Shown: positions 23,078 to 35,986, counted from the first letter of the stretch. The stretch is DNA of 64,000 nucleotides from Anisakis pegreffii (GCA_035041965.1 JAPYMA010000261.1:1-64000), one strand, 5' to 3'. A program made the numbers and translations. Notes: generated by a model not told the origin, from the letters alone.

Positions 23078-26000
23078 TAAAATATCTTTTTTTGGGGTTT
23101 AGCTACAATATCACGTCAGTGGAAATGGTAATTAATGCATTGACGTAATCATAATTTTGTAAAGTAAACATAACAGACGGCATTCCAATTAGACTGTTCG
23201 CAGCTGGCATTAAGCATACTTATGCATATCTTTGTAATAATTATCCACCAAATTCACCGAAACCGTTCGTAAACTATTCAGCTGGTTTTCTTTGCACCAA
23301 GCAAATTATTCATCTTTGCTTAAGCGCAATGACGTATTCACATTTCTTGATTTGATTGTTTTGTTACACTCAAAAACATCCGTTTTCATCTGCCTCACTA
23401 AATATGCCAGTGATCACCTTCTTTAAGGATGAAGCAGATCATCGCAAAAGGCACTCAATCTCATTCGTTTGATTCCATGATATCTTGTCACTGTTTTGTT
23501 CCAGCATTAAACCAGCACTTACCATAAAATAAAGCATCGCATAAATAATTAATCACTAACATCACTCACGATCAGATAAATATCACTTTGTTATCCAGAA
23601 ATATGACAAATGTCATTATCAGTAATTTCTTCGCTAACCATCAGCATGCTTCAACATGCCTCTTTGATTTTGACATAATTTTGATCACTCATGCGATCAT
23701 GCGTTAAACTTATCAAGTCACGAACCTCATGAAACTGATTGACAATCGCCCAGCAGAATAATTATATAGTGTGTGCTCTAATGAAGTCTCCGTTTTCTGC
23801 TCATTCGAATGTGTCATGTCCCGAGTGGGCTATCATCAACATATTGTGCATAAATGCCAAGCGCACACATAATCTGGAGCTTTGCAACAATTCAAAACAA
23901 ATTTATCAAGCACATGCCACATAACAGAATAATGTAGGTGTTGAAATGATGAATGCAATAATTATTTAATTAATTGCAGATCCATTGACTCAGTTCTTTA
24001 TATCTTATGATCATTCTAATACAGTGGAGTATCATTCACTTCATTAGTAACCTATTTGCAGTGAGTTTACAATTTCAATATGCATCTGAGATCAGTATCG
24101 ACCTTATTTCTGTTCTTCTGTAATCGCTATCATTCTAGAAACATTACCACTGATGATTTCCTCACAGTCAGCACGATTTTTGCCATAATTATTATCAGAA
24201 TCATTATTTTGATTGCTTTGGTATCATTCTCTTGGCTTCACGGTGATCCACGCACTTTAATTGTGGTGAAACAGGCATGGGAATGTTTGCGACGAGTACT
24301 TGCGTTTGTGTACGATTACGTATGACGACTGATCGTGAGATTGTATTCAATTCAAAGGGAACGCAAAACTTGGAAATACTATTAATAATAATAATAATAA
24401 TAATTGTCATTAGTATGATAATTACGATAACGTATTGAGTTTAACGAACTGAATTACGGCAACTCGAACAATTGAATGGACTGAGTTCTCATGAAAGAAT
24501 AACTGAGATAATCTCATGAGAGATTTCGTAATTGGCATTTTTTTCTGAGGAGGTTGAACAAAGAAAGGCTAAAAAGCGATCAGATTTGTGTTCCGTATTC
24601 ATTTCATTCAGAGTGGACTCTACACTAGGAAGTGGTTTTGCTTGCTCGTCGTTCGTCTCAACTTAATTTATGCGGAGGTTCCCTTTTTTTGAGTGTTCGA
24701 ATTGCGCGACAAAAACATCCATTTCTTCAGTGCTTTCGAGCATCAATAGGTCTCATTCTGGTAATCAAATGCTTCGTTAATTTCATATTTCGTTCTGAAA
24801 TGCGATAAATTTATGAATGAAATCTCGAAGACACTGAGCATTGCTCCAAATGATCTTTATCTGTAGAATTAATCAAAATTTCAACTCGTAAAAAATCCGG
24901 CTCGGGATCACAACAAGCGCTTATAAAAGACTTGTCAGACAGAAAGCTTACGCAAGTTTATGACAAACCTTTTGAGAGCAGTTTCCTATTCGATTACACT
25001 CGTTCAAATACGAAATTTTCAACAAGCTAAAGACCTCACCTAATCACTTGAAAACGGAGCTTCGAATCCAGCCTCACGCTTGAATCCAAGCTTATCATCA
25101 CGCATTGGTGGATATCTAACCTATTGCATTGTTGGAAATGTGAATGTCTTGGTAGTACTGCTTCTGCTGTTTTTTTTGCTATAATGATTGCATGCTTCAA
25201 TGACTTATGGATAATGTAACTTTTCATTGGCTTACATCTGCATTCACTACTGACAATCGTCATATTCATCATATCACAATCGTTTTCATGACAATTTCTC
25301 TCGTGTTTTCGTGTCATTCGCACAGAAACTATCCAATTAGCACACTCCAAATGACATTAACACATCACAATTCAAAATGATAATCCTTTATAAACGTCTA
25401 TCATTTCGATAAATCTCGTCAGTGTATAATTTGGACGCGTCAATTGCGTCGTGTATTGTAGATATCGGGCTTACGGAGGCTGCAGATTCATTCCCACACC
25501 AAAGACATATAATTCTGTTCGTGTTAACGACTGAAACTAAGACTCATCCGTAGTTAGATTCTCTGCACTAGACGCTGCTTGATCATAAATTCGGAATCCT
25601 CACCGCGTTTCTGCATTCACATGCGAAGATAGTTGAGTTCCCTGGTTATACATAATTTAGAGATACGAAAAGCTTGCATGTTTATGTTCTCTACGTTCAC
25701 ATTGCTCAGGAGAACTTCATTTCATCCGTCATATTGAACGAAGACAATCGAGCTGGATCAAAATTGGTAGCTACCGACGAAAATTAGTCTTCGAATGTAA
25801 CTCTCTTCGAATTCTCTTCTCTCATTCAAACTGTCCGAATTTGTAGGTTGTTATAAAAGGTTTTTCAAATGAATCTTGAAAAGACTCTAGTCACGAAAAT
25901 TTTCAATGTCGTGAATTTGTCGTTATTGCTATCTGTTTGTTCATTGTTATCATAACCACTTAATGCTTGAAGCCAACTGAAAACTGAATTTCTACAATCC

Positions 26001-26279
26001 ATGACTGGTATTGCTCATAATGAATGACGAATGAAACTGGAATTCACTAAGGAGACTCGAAAAACCAATCCATTTCATAGTTCTCTATTCTCCCTTGAGG
26101 ACCACATTTCTATTAATGGGTTAATATTCATAATATTTCTTATTTACGCTATATTCCATCTCATCGTTACCACGGTTATGCGTAGTAACGATAAAGGATC
26201 CTAGCTAAAATAAGACGGATCAATGTTGCGTTTCGCTGTTGATTGTTACCGATCTGGTCTTATCGCTACTAATAAATGA
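23078..26279. other. Intergenic, no supported gene
   Basis: AT-rich. An (AAT)n run lies at 24381-24404. An open frame at 24080-24325 (+) begins shortly after TTTGCAG and has a hydrophobic stretch, but it lacks a second line of support. Confidence 0.5.
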
Positions 26280-26289
26280 CACCCTTCAG
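26280..26289 (+). promoter_or_regulatory. Probable trans-splice acceptor of the small secreted-protein gene
   Basis: CACCCTTCAG (AG at 26288-26289) lies two bases before the start codon at 26292. That arrangement fits spliced-leader addition. Confidence 0.4.
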
Positions 26290-26291
26290 GT

Positions 26292-27373
26292 ATGCATTTC
26301 ATTTCGTTGACGCTCGTTCTGTTGTCTTTATTCACATCCAGCGTTATCAGCATATCGTCGCCTAGCGGTCGAATGCCACGCAGATATCACTCATTTCGTA
26401 ATTCACCTTGGATGATGAATCATATTTCGTTCGTTTATTTTCCTTCTTGCAACATTTCTCAATAATCTCAATAATAACTCTAGCGTGTTTCAGAAAATTC
26501 AATATACTCGCTGCTTTCAGTTCTTTCTTTCGTAACTAATGCAAATTGCACTTAATACAAGGAATGCACCTAGCAGCACTTGATGAACATGATTTTAAAT
26601 CGTATAATTGAACCGTAAATTCTAAATCTAAAACCAAAGTGCATTGATTTTTCTCAAAGAATCTGACTACACAGCATGAGTAAAGTTCATATCATCATTA
26701 GTTTGAAATTATTATCATGGATTTGAACACATTCACTGAAAAATTGCATGGATCACGAATCTACCATCTAAAATGATCTCTGCGCTGATCATTCAAAGTG
26801 TCAATATCATTCCATTACTGTCGCTGATGTTCTTTCCGTATGTATCCGTATGATGATAACTTTCAGGCGGCAAGGTCGTACCACGGACTCAGCTCGAAGC
26901 TCAGATTTACTCAACAATGCGTTCCTGAAAAGTGAGTCCATCACCTTGCCATCTTTGCCGAATGGGTTTACGGGATTGCTCGAGACAGTACTCCCTATGA
27001 TCTGTAGAACGTTTTGAAAGGAATTTCTGTCGTCCTCTCAGATTCTGCTGTGGACACTTTCGAAAGCGTGTACAAGCCTTGAAATGGAAAGATTTGAGTG
27101 CTGAAGTGTAAACACAGATACATTCACTTAATTCATCGTTGTATTTATTATCGCTCGTGTTTTCTGACCAATTCATATTACATACGCAGTGGCTTGGTTG
27201 TCCCTTAGGGGATATACCTCGTTTCCCTCATAAATGGAACGACTTTGGACTGGAATGCAATGAAATGATATTTGATTTCAGATGAACAATCACCTGAACA
27301 GTTGTTGATGAACCCGTGGATATCGCCGTTGGCACGAAAATTTCGTTTTTTGCGGTGGAATCGTTCAAATTAG
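26292..27373 (+). CDS. Candidate small secreted peptide precursor, 97 aa, three exons
   Basis: Exons 26292-26428, 26867-26931 and 27282-27373 (TAG) join in phase and encode 97 residues. Residues 1-20 are a classical signal peptide (MHFISLTLVLLSLFTSSVIS). Then comes a short hydrophilic chain with a dibasic site (PRR, 29-31) followed by YHSFRNSPWMM. Exon 2 is Ser/Asn-rich, and exon 3 ends in MNPWISPLARKFRFLRWN. There is no cysteine in the mature part. Acceptors are CCCTTCAG, ACTTTCAG and GATTTCAG; the exon 2 donor is GTGAGT. Exon GC is clearly above the flanks. The exon 1 donor (GTTCGT) is weak, and a small extra exon near 26.49 kb is possible. The layout resembles a neuropeptide or other secreted-peptide precursor, but no family is recognised. 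It is convergent with the gene at 29.6-30.3 kb. Confidence 0.5.
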
Positions 27374-29287
27374 AAAGTGTGTGATTTCCTTGCAATCAAA
27401 CGAAATCATTCAATCACAAAATTTGATTTCGCTATGATAACAGCGTTGTTCAGAAGTTCGCATTGATCACTTAATCTGACTATTATTGTCTGTGTGCACT
27501 GTTTTGGCATTATTTATAGTGTGTCATTGACTACTGACATTTCGCTTGATATTCGTGCACTTCTTTAAAGCATAATTCACGCTTCTGATTAAAAACATGA
27601 TGTGAGCAGCCATACTTCAATGTAAATGAACAGAGAATCTCACTCATCTCCATCACGAACTGGTAGGATTACCCACTCCACTGCAGCGGAACATATATGA
27701 TTTTTTTAAAATACTGTCCGAGATTTTTCACTAGCAAAAATTTCTCTTGTATTAACAACTTATATCCAAGATATCATTTGTTGACCGGCATTTTGTTCCT
27801 TTCATCTAAACCTAGCATGTTTTTCGCTGAACGACTGAACTCGGTAGAACCTAAGAGATTCTGAAGTACATGCAACTCATCTGGATACGATAGCACATAA
27901 ATGGAAATTGTGACTGTGCAGCATAAGCTCGTGCATATCACTCTAGCACTCGTCTATTTTCATGCATCAAAACGTTAGCAGTTCATATCGTTACGTTTCG
28001 AATCATGTTTCCGAAGCATTTGAAAGAGCTTAAGATTTAATTCAAAGTGTACAGGAAGGATCTATCAGGCTGCCACCAAAATTCCACTGCGTGACCAAAA
28101 TTGCCACGACACGAATCATCATCATACACTATTCATGATTCACATGCGTACTCATGTACGCACACTATGTAAATCATGCTTTATTTATTCATTTCATTCC
28201 GTTCTTCTCTGTTTTGTTACACCTATCTCATATGATCGATCATAATTTACATTATTCATGAATGAGTATAAATAATAGATGAACTTTACTGATCGTGATT
28301 TGCTTCTTTTTTGTGTCTGTAACGTTCGTGTCGCATGTAGCTACATGTTCATAAATAAATAAATAAATAAATAAATCAAGATAAAAATGTGGAATTTCAT
28401 ACTGAATGCGTTCATGCATATCAGTGAAGAAATACGACGACAGCTTGACGAATATTCCCCGAAACAATCGCAGAATTTATCACTACAAATATGGGTCTTT
28501 CATGGGGTTGTTAGTATTGATGTTTTTGGATAATTACGAAATTCGTTTGAAATTTTGATTGATTCGAAATCTGTCAGAAACAGAATAGGTGGGAGAGCTT
28601 CAGTGATTCACTCAAATCAACATGTGCGCCAATGTATCCACTTGGAAGTGACGTAGAGATGGTTGTGGCCATTGTTATTGAAATGATATTTTGATGACGC
28701 TAATTGTTTAGGAAAAATCACATAGTGATGAAAATGGCATGACGTTGATCGCGTCTTCCCACACAATCGTTTCGGTAAACATAAATTTATGACAAGCGAT
28801 TAGACTCAACTCAAAAACATTCAGTTACTCATCGATTCCAAACTTCATTCCATGAAACAATTTCGATTTGAGGAGGCTCTTCATTGAGTATTCCACAAAT
28901 AGTTCTTCTGATGGGACAAACAATCAAAACACTATCAATATCCAATCCAAAACACTGACGAAGGCCGTGTTTTGGACGATTTGGACGATATTTAATGAGG
29001 GATCGAGACGATGTCGGTTCAAAGGACACTCTTTGGACGATTTAACTATAAGCTATGAGAGTGACCAAGTGACAGAACTGGCGTTTATTTCAGTAGAAAA
29101 CCGTTTATTTCAGTAGAATTTATATCACATGCAAAAATGATCATTTAAAACCGAAAATTTTCTATAGACGTACACTATTCATAGCGATTATCATTATTAA
29201 TATCGCTTCGTTGGATTACACATCTGAATGTGCATAAAACAGAATCAGAAAATCTCCTAAGATGTTTCACTGACAACCATTATACTC
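27374..29287. other. Intergenic between two convergent small genes
   Basis: Contains an (AAAT)n microsatellite at 28351-28376 and a 17-bp tandem duplication at 29082-29118 (period 20). Open frames on both strands at 28829-29116 are of chance length. Confidence 0.5.
29082..29118. repeat. 17-bp direct tandem duplication containing TTTATTTCAG
   Basis: The unit CGTTTATTTCAGTAGAA occurs at 29082-29098 and again at 29102-29118. Each unit contains a splice-acceptor-like TTTATTTCAG, but no plus-strand exon is evident downstream. Confidence 0.8.
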
Positions 29288-29293
29288 TTTATT
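29288..29293 (-). terminator. Possible polyadenylation signal (AATAAA, minus strand)
   Basis: AATAAA on the minus strand, about 270 bases past the stop codon of the 29565-30295 gene. It is the nearest canonical hexamer that I see. Confidence 0.35.
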
Positions 29294-29564
29294 TTTATAC
29301 TGTTATTGCAATTGCAAATTACAAATAAGTTGAATTAACAATCAAAATGGCACAAAATCAGTGCAATATAATTTATTGAAATTGAATGATTAACATTGCT
29401 ATTGCTATCAGTTCGACACTCGCCATTTGAATCCAATGACCGAATTCAACGAAGTGATCATACTGAGCAATATTCACACACATATCCAATATCCACGTGC
29501 AGAAGATCGCATCACATCAGATCATCCTATTGTTATCCGGTCGGTTCATTTCTGCATTGATCGG

Positions 29565-30295
29565 CTACGATGTGGCATTGATCAGCGATAGATCATCTGG
29601 ACTCTCGTCAACATCGTAAAAGTCAGAGAATCGTCCGCGTCTTTTAGCTTCAGTCTTCTCGCAATCCATGAACGGTAAACATGGCTTCAGTTCAGCTCCT
29701 TCTGCAACAATTAACATTTCATCAAAGTACCCAACAATGCACTGCTATTTTCATATTATCTTATAAAGATATCATATTAATGAGCTCGCATGAAATCAGC
29801 TCGTGGATTATTTATCGTTAAGCTGGCATTTTCCGGCAACTGAAAATTTCCCTTGAAATCGGTTTGTATTTCCATAAAATAAATTATTTCGTCAATTTGA
29901 TCATTTAAAGCACTGCAATTTGGCGATATAAAGCGTGGAATACGCTATATCAAGGAATATCTTCCGAGATGAAACTGTAAGAGACACTCAGGAACGAAGA
30001 AGAAGAGGATACATCAATGAAAAACACCTCCGGACGATTATCCAACTGCCGGACTCCTCTAAAAACTTATACAGTGGTTCCCAACAAAAGCATTTCAAAG
30101 TTTCAAATAAGATCTGCTTCAGAAGCGATAGGTAATCACTGACTCACCTTCATCCCATAAAGGTAATGAGACGAAATCAGCGAAATTATACGCTCGACGT
30201 GACGGTGATGAGATTCGATGCTCCATGTAACGACCTTCTGTTTCGAAAGCAATCGCCAAAAATGCAAGTGCAACCAAAATGCATAAATCACGCAT
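29565..30295 (-). CDS. Small secreted protein, 94 aa, two exons; peptide-precursor-like
   Basis: Exon 1 is 30148-30295 and exon 2 is 29565-29701 (TAG). They are joined across a 446-base intron with a GTGAGT donor, a TTGTTGCAG acceptor and matching phase. Residues 1-21 form a signal peptide (MRDLCILVALAFLAIAFETEG). The rest is hydrophilic, with basic sites R33-R34 and K69-R70-R71. Between these lies a 34-residue segment whose only two cysteines, C57 and C63 (CLPFMDC), could close a small disulfide ring. The acidic tail carries an N-glycosylation sequon at N91. The size, signal peptide, basic sites and short Cys loop recall a neuropeptide or hormone precursor, but no amidation glycine precedes the basic sites and I do not recognise a family. 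Exon GC is well above the flanks. The start is the first ATG, directly after the acceptor. Confidence 0.68.
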
Positions 30296-30309
30296 CTAAA
30301 ACACGAATA
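30296..30309 (-). promoter_or_regulatory. Probable trans-splice acceptor touching the start codon
   Basis: On the minus strand TTCGTGTTTTAG is immediately followed by the ATG at 30295. If the spliced leader is added here, the gene-specific 5' UTR has zero length. Otherwise this is the acceptor of a cis-spliced upstream UTR exon. Confidence 0.45.
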
Positions 30310-33300
30310 TATCTGACGTTTTTTTCCGAATTCCATTATATAAACGCGAAAATTTTTTGATAAAAACTAGAAAACGTCGTGAAAAAGGGAAGTGGATACA
30401 CACAGGCAAATGATAACAATCACAATGACTTTGTTTGATAGACAATATATCGCTAAAAAAATTTTTAAATCGTTCCAACTCGGTTCCGATTCGGAATTTC
30501 CACTCAAAACATCTTTTGCTTGTTTCTTTATACTCCGTGTGTTGGTTGCATAAGCACTAAAAATTCATCTGAAGAACACCAACGAATCTGAAGTAAATGA
30601 TCGAAGAAGAATGAAAGCAGATCAGCTGACAAGGCAATATAACTGCGGTTAAATTTCTGATGTCATTCGTTTGATGACAATCAAATTGTTAGCTTTCTCG
30701 GTAACAATGAATGGAGAAACATTCTGAAATAAGGTATTTGCGTGTGAATCGAGCTAATGAATTAGCCTTTCTTCATGATACAATAACAACAATCAGTGAG
30801 AAATAACTGCCGAAGCAATCAACCTCAGTGTGAATACCATTCAACAAAATACGCGAATTCACATGATAATTGAACGATATGACGCACGTTTTGATGTTGA
30901 GATTACAAAAGCGTTTAATTAATTAAAATTGTGCATTTTTCTCACATCATCAAAGCATTATTCTATTCATCCAAATTGTAAATGTTTTATGATTCTTTCT
31001 TCAAACAATTTTCGTGGAAACGCTGCAAAACATCACTGAATTAGAGTATTGTCTCATGAAAATGCAAGTAAGTGAAGTCATTAACTTGTTTGTGGTTTAG
31101 GCATCAAACAATGAGGTTTAATTACTTCCATCTATTCATATATTATGGAGCGTGCTTTTTGCAATATTCATAGTCAAATCATTATTATTAATAACTCGCA
31201 CAGCTATTGTTATCAGTATTATTGTTATGGTTAAATATCAACGTAATTATCATTTTCATTATCAATATTATTACTATCGATACTGTCGTGACTAGCGATA
31301 TTCTTGTTATTTTTACCACTGTTCACACTGCTGCTAATAGGATTACTACCTAGACGGCTATCATTATTATCAGTAATATTATTATTACTACGAAGTTATT
31401 ATTAGTTTTGGGATTACTTTTATTATTCTCATTGAGATTGTTATCGATACATCGTTAATTCTAGTATCGGTGAGAATATATGTGCAACTGAACGATATGA
31501 TTTTAAAAATACTACCGATATTACGATAGCTATTTCTAAAGACATACAGTGCAGTACTTCATTACTATCCCGGCCAATGACATGCAATTCCACGAGTACA
31601 TTGGACATTAATCTGTTGCAAAATGATTTATTTGAAAGCAGTGATTCCCATTGGATTCTCCTTTATTACATAGAAGGAATACAGCATAGAGTTCGTTTGA
31701 AGTGGCAACTGAATAGATTAAAACCCATAGGGAATTTTGGCAAATCATTAACATAATTCATAATATTCTCATGGATTTGAGACAATTCTATATGATCGCA
31801 GAAAGGATCGATGCAGATCAGAGAGTAAAATAACTCATCGATCCGAAATAGAATGAAGTGACGTCTCTAGTGGCAATTCTTTCTGAGAAGCATTGAAAAC
31901 ATAACTTGCATCGCTGGACTGCTACTATGGAAACATTGAAATTTCCAAATCGTAGGTTAAAATAATGATTATAATTTGAAATTACTACTCGATTCATTGG
32001 TAAGGTAGACGTCGACAAGGCTGATTCTTGACGAGACCATGCATGCAAGCGAATTACCTCTAACCTCCAGTTCATTCAGAAAGTTTTTAGCTTGCCACCC
32101 CATGCTGATGCCTACCAGCAATCATAATTTTCTATTCGGTCTTCTCTTGTATAAGATATCATTGATAAAGGAAATCCAAATGATTCAAGCCAACCAGATA
32201 TTAGATCAAACGTTCGCTCGGTATACTCATAATAATATTTGTATTAACTGTAATTATAAAAACGATATGAAAGCCGATATTTGCCACGATCACAAAGATT
32301 TCAGTTATTGTCATTTACACAATGAAATACCGAAAGCATAAGATAAAGCAATGAGAGGATTACTTGTGACTATTTCAAGCAATTATTCCGCAATAATGTG
32401 ACTGACTAAAGAGCAGCCTTTTCAAAACTGTTAATAACTTCCAAACGTTCGCAACGAAAGGTGATTATGATTTCATCACAACGTCAACACACACACACAT
32501 CCAACAAGTACAAAATACTTGCAATGACAATAGAAACCACAACAATAACACTGAAGCAGGAAGCAGTTATCCTATGAGGCCTGGAATCGACTAAACACGA
32601 TCCCCTCAAAATAGCATTCGAAACATTAGCGTCGCCACAGAATGGCTCCATTTTAGAGGTATCAATTCGCACAAAGATATGCAAAGAGTCATGAATAAAT
32701 TCGACAATTTTTCTGCACAATTGACGCCATTTAACGATATGATTGACGATAAACCAATTTTTATGAGTTTTAACTTGTTTATGATTCCATGATATTATCA
32801 GAGGTGGTATTTATTGAGTTTTATAATTTGTTTAAGCGGAGATTTTAACACGGAATTCAACGATTCGAATGAATTTTTCATCAAAACGAATCAAATCGCA
32901 CAAATCAAACATTACTGAAACGAGCAGTGAATTACTGATTGCTGATCGAAAATGTTACTTTTGACAACATTTTTCTCGATCAGTACCTCCTTCCTTGAAC
33001 AACTGTCAACTGTCCCTCGGATAGATTCCCTATTATCAACCAGCATGCTCTCCATAGTTCCACTTTACAATGTCAAGCAATCATGGAGTCGGATATAATC
33101 ATTATCTAATATTTTATTTTCTTAAATCTCTTTGAAAGCCCTCCCTGTCCATCTTTTCAAGCATCCTCTCTAAATGATGATTAATAATGGCATGCTACAG
33201 TCACTCATTACTGTGGATCCGATGAGCTTGAGCTCAGGATATCGTTCGGGATCTAGCAGATACGACTGGTCAAATTGATCAATGATGATCACCCTAACAA

Positions 33301-34462
33301 GAAAACCGTGCTACATAAGATAGACTGAATGTTTTACGGCAGACAAATAGTTAGGAAACTCAATGCTGACAATGAGTTAATTTTCATAATTAGCTTCCCG
33401 GAGAACTGCATTCCATACTAATAGTCTTTGAAAACCAACGTCATGGACTGTTTGAGACGAAAAATGACGAAACTGAATGTGATGTGGTATGAGCCTAGCT
33501 AATCTTTTTTTGCAATCACTTTCATAATTACAGCTGCCATCATTATTACTACTGAGACTATTATTTGTGGTAGCATTATTGGTTTCCGAAAAACACGTCA
33601 TCTCAAAGGCACAGTGATTGGATGTGTCCAGTGGTTCAGTAATCATTTCCACCTTACCACCTTTCAATCGCCACTGCAACCAATCAATCAAGACAGTAAC
33701 ACCGTTTTGAAAATGCTCATTGAAGGAAACAAGATTGAAACTTTTACGAGTTTCAAAAAAAGAGAAGACGCAAAATGAGAAACAATTATGACATTCGAAT
33801 GACTTGTTTTGCTATCTATGAGTTAAGGCCAATCTACGCAGAACCCTATGATGAGCGTATAATGAATATATCCAAACATCAACGATTCCAAAGATTTCAA
33901 CTGCCCGCAGACGATAAACTCTGGAAGAATTTTTCAGTTCAACGAATTGAGCTGCACATAGACAATCCTCAAGAATCTAGTTCAATGTCATTGAATAGAT
34001 GTGTGATATATGAGTATCGCTTATGAAACCTCTCAAATTCATCGACTTTGAATACTTATGAAAATTTATGAGTATTTCCAAGTTTGAAGTGCCGTCTAAA
34101 ATTCATGAATAATTCCTTAATTATCGGTTAGCTCAGCTTACGTATATATGAATGAAAATAATGCGGCACGGATGCATGACGACCGGAAATGACGATACCG
34201 GTTCATTGAACTCAATGGATTGTTTGCAATTAAAGTGTCGGCAGAGGAAATTCTGCAAAATTTTGACGATTTTTAAGTTAACAATAGTGCTTTCCAACAG
34301 GCATTCAGTGAATCATAGGGCGACAAGGAAAGAGAAAAACGAATATTTGACTTGTTAGAAGCAAATTGTGTGGAAATTTTAAGCTAAAACTTTGTTTAGC
34401 TGTATCAAAGAAACTTCATCTTATAAGAACGAAAAAATTGGTGCACACAAAACAACTCACAG
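30310..34462. other. Intergenic, ATT-rich
   Basis: No confident gene. A long degenerate ATT/ATC-rich tract lies at about 31180-31450 and a (CA)n run at about 32488-32502. Open frames of 80-105 codons (32039-32341 +, 32484-32720 -, 33377-33691 -, 33775-34026 +) are in the range expected by chance. Confidence 0.5.
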
Positions 34463-34698
34463 ATGACTTTGAAATGTTCGGCATTGTTTCGTAAGTAGAA
34501 TCCAGAAAGTGCAGGAAATTGGTGATCAACTCAAAGAAGACTGATCACTTCGTTGATCTGCTCTATGATTAATGCTGATGACATTTAACAAACCCACTAT
34601 TAAACTTTAGGAAGTTTTTGAACTCGGCAATGGGCCTAGTTGAGGAGAAAGTAACATTACGTTTAAGTGGAGAAGAACCCAAAATCAAACGGCTCTGA
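34463..34698 (+). CDS. Exon-like pair, possible 3' end of an unidentified gene
   Basis: A 28-base block (34463-34490) lies between ACTCACAG and a GTAAGT donor. A 120-base intron leads to ACTTTAG and a second block (34611-34698) ending in TGA. The two join in one frame (FEMFGIVS / KFLNSAMGLVEEKV) with locally higher GC. No upstream exon in the right phase was found. The second ATG in the short exon could start a 34-residue product. Confidence 0.2.
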
Positions 34699-35527
34699 GC
34701 TGCCCTCTGACAGCACACAGCTGTTCGATTTATTCATTGCTCCGTGACTTTACGAAACAATTTTTGCTTGCATGTTTTCCGACTTAATAGCACATTATTT
34801 GGTCACTCTCTAACACCTGTTTAAATGGACTCCGAAGCATCAGAAGACACGAAATCATCAAATCCACAGACCAATCATTAAGTTATTATTGAACCCAACC
34901 GATTCCCTAACTGGTGGTTTTTCTCATGTTATTTACTCTCAGCATAGTTTGCTGTGGTATTTTAAACGAGCTAAAAATGCGAAATTCTCAGATTGCTTGA
35001 TAGAGTCACCGAGATTAAATCCATCTCATACAGATTTTACTCGCTCCTGAGCCTCAGTTGACTTGCTTCCAAGCCTCTTGCAATAGAACATTCGGCTCGC
35101 AAACGCACACAAGCATACATCGAAAAAAAAGCAGCTGTTAATTGTAATTTATTCTTGCTGAATGATTGATATGTTAAGCGTATTTCTAGATTAACTATGA
35201 ACCAGGAACTATTCTGCAATTCATTCATCGGATCAACATGTGAATAGCAGGAATTGTTCACTAAAGATTCTCACTGATATTCATCACAAAAAATTCTAAT
35301 TCTTATCTCTCACTTGGCTGACTGATTTTGAATGTAATATCATTAGCATTATGCGGACACGTTATTACGGGACCGGATTTGTTCACATGAATACCGGAAT
35401 ATATGCTCCCTTAGTTCTCTCGATCGATCTGAAATGATTGAGATAATTTCAAATTGCCCTACTTACAGAGAGCAAACTAAATGTACTAATAACAGCCCGA
35501 AACGAGCTAGGCGTTGGGGAATTTAAC
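34699..35527. other. Intergenic, no feature seen
   Basis: No supported exon or repeat. Confidence 0.5.
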
Positions 35528-35615
35528 GAAGAATCTTTGATTCAGAGCTAAGGTATAAAGATTCTTCTCATTCACGAATCTTCTTAGATTTTCGAGAACT
35601 CGAGAAATCGCTAGG
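35528..35615. repeat. 88-bp direct repeat with internal dyads, copy 1
   Basis: Contains a perfect 11-bp inverted pair (GAAGAATCTTT at 35528-35538 and its complement at 35557-35567). A second, near-perfect dyad follows around TCGAGAACTCGA. A copy of the same length lies at 35899-35986. Confidence 0.75.
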
Positions 35616-35898
35616 CAAACCGATGCCTAGAAACGCAGAGAAGGAATGATTTCAACTCGTCTAGTAACCTGGCATCTTGATTCAAATGAACGAAACGTTG
35701 TTTATGTGAGCCACATGGAAATGACAAACCGACATGACCTTATTGAGCATGTTTAAGCTATGATAAAGAATTCCACTTAATATCATGTTGCACTTTTAGA
35801 ATTACTCACGCTCAATTATTCATGAGATATTTGGATCGTTTTCATTGAGCGATTACTTTTAGATTCTTCAAAAGGAAACAGACGTTAGAAAATGTGAC

Positions 35899-35986
35899 GA
35901 AGAATCTTTGATTGAGAGTTGAAATATGAAGATCCTTCTCACTCACGATTCTTCCTAGATTTTCGAGAATTCGAGAAATCGCTAGG
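35899..35986. repeat. 88-bp direct repeat with internal dyads, copy 2
   Basis: Same length and order of motifs as 35528-35615 (GAAGAATCTTTGATT..., TTTTCGAGAA.TCGAGAAATC, GCTAGG), with scattered substitutions. Both dyads are largely kept: the first has one mismatch, the second is compensated to TCGAGAATTCGA. The copies are 371 bases apart. Confidence 0.75.

Noticed and set aside
25036..25350. 104-codon Cys-containing minus-strand frame
   Set aside because: Cysteines are irregularly placed, there is no signal peptide and no splice support.
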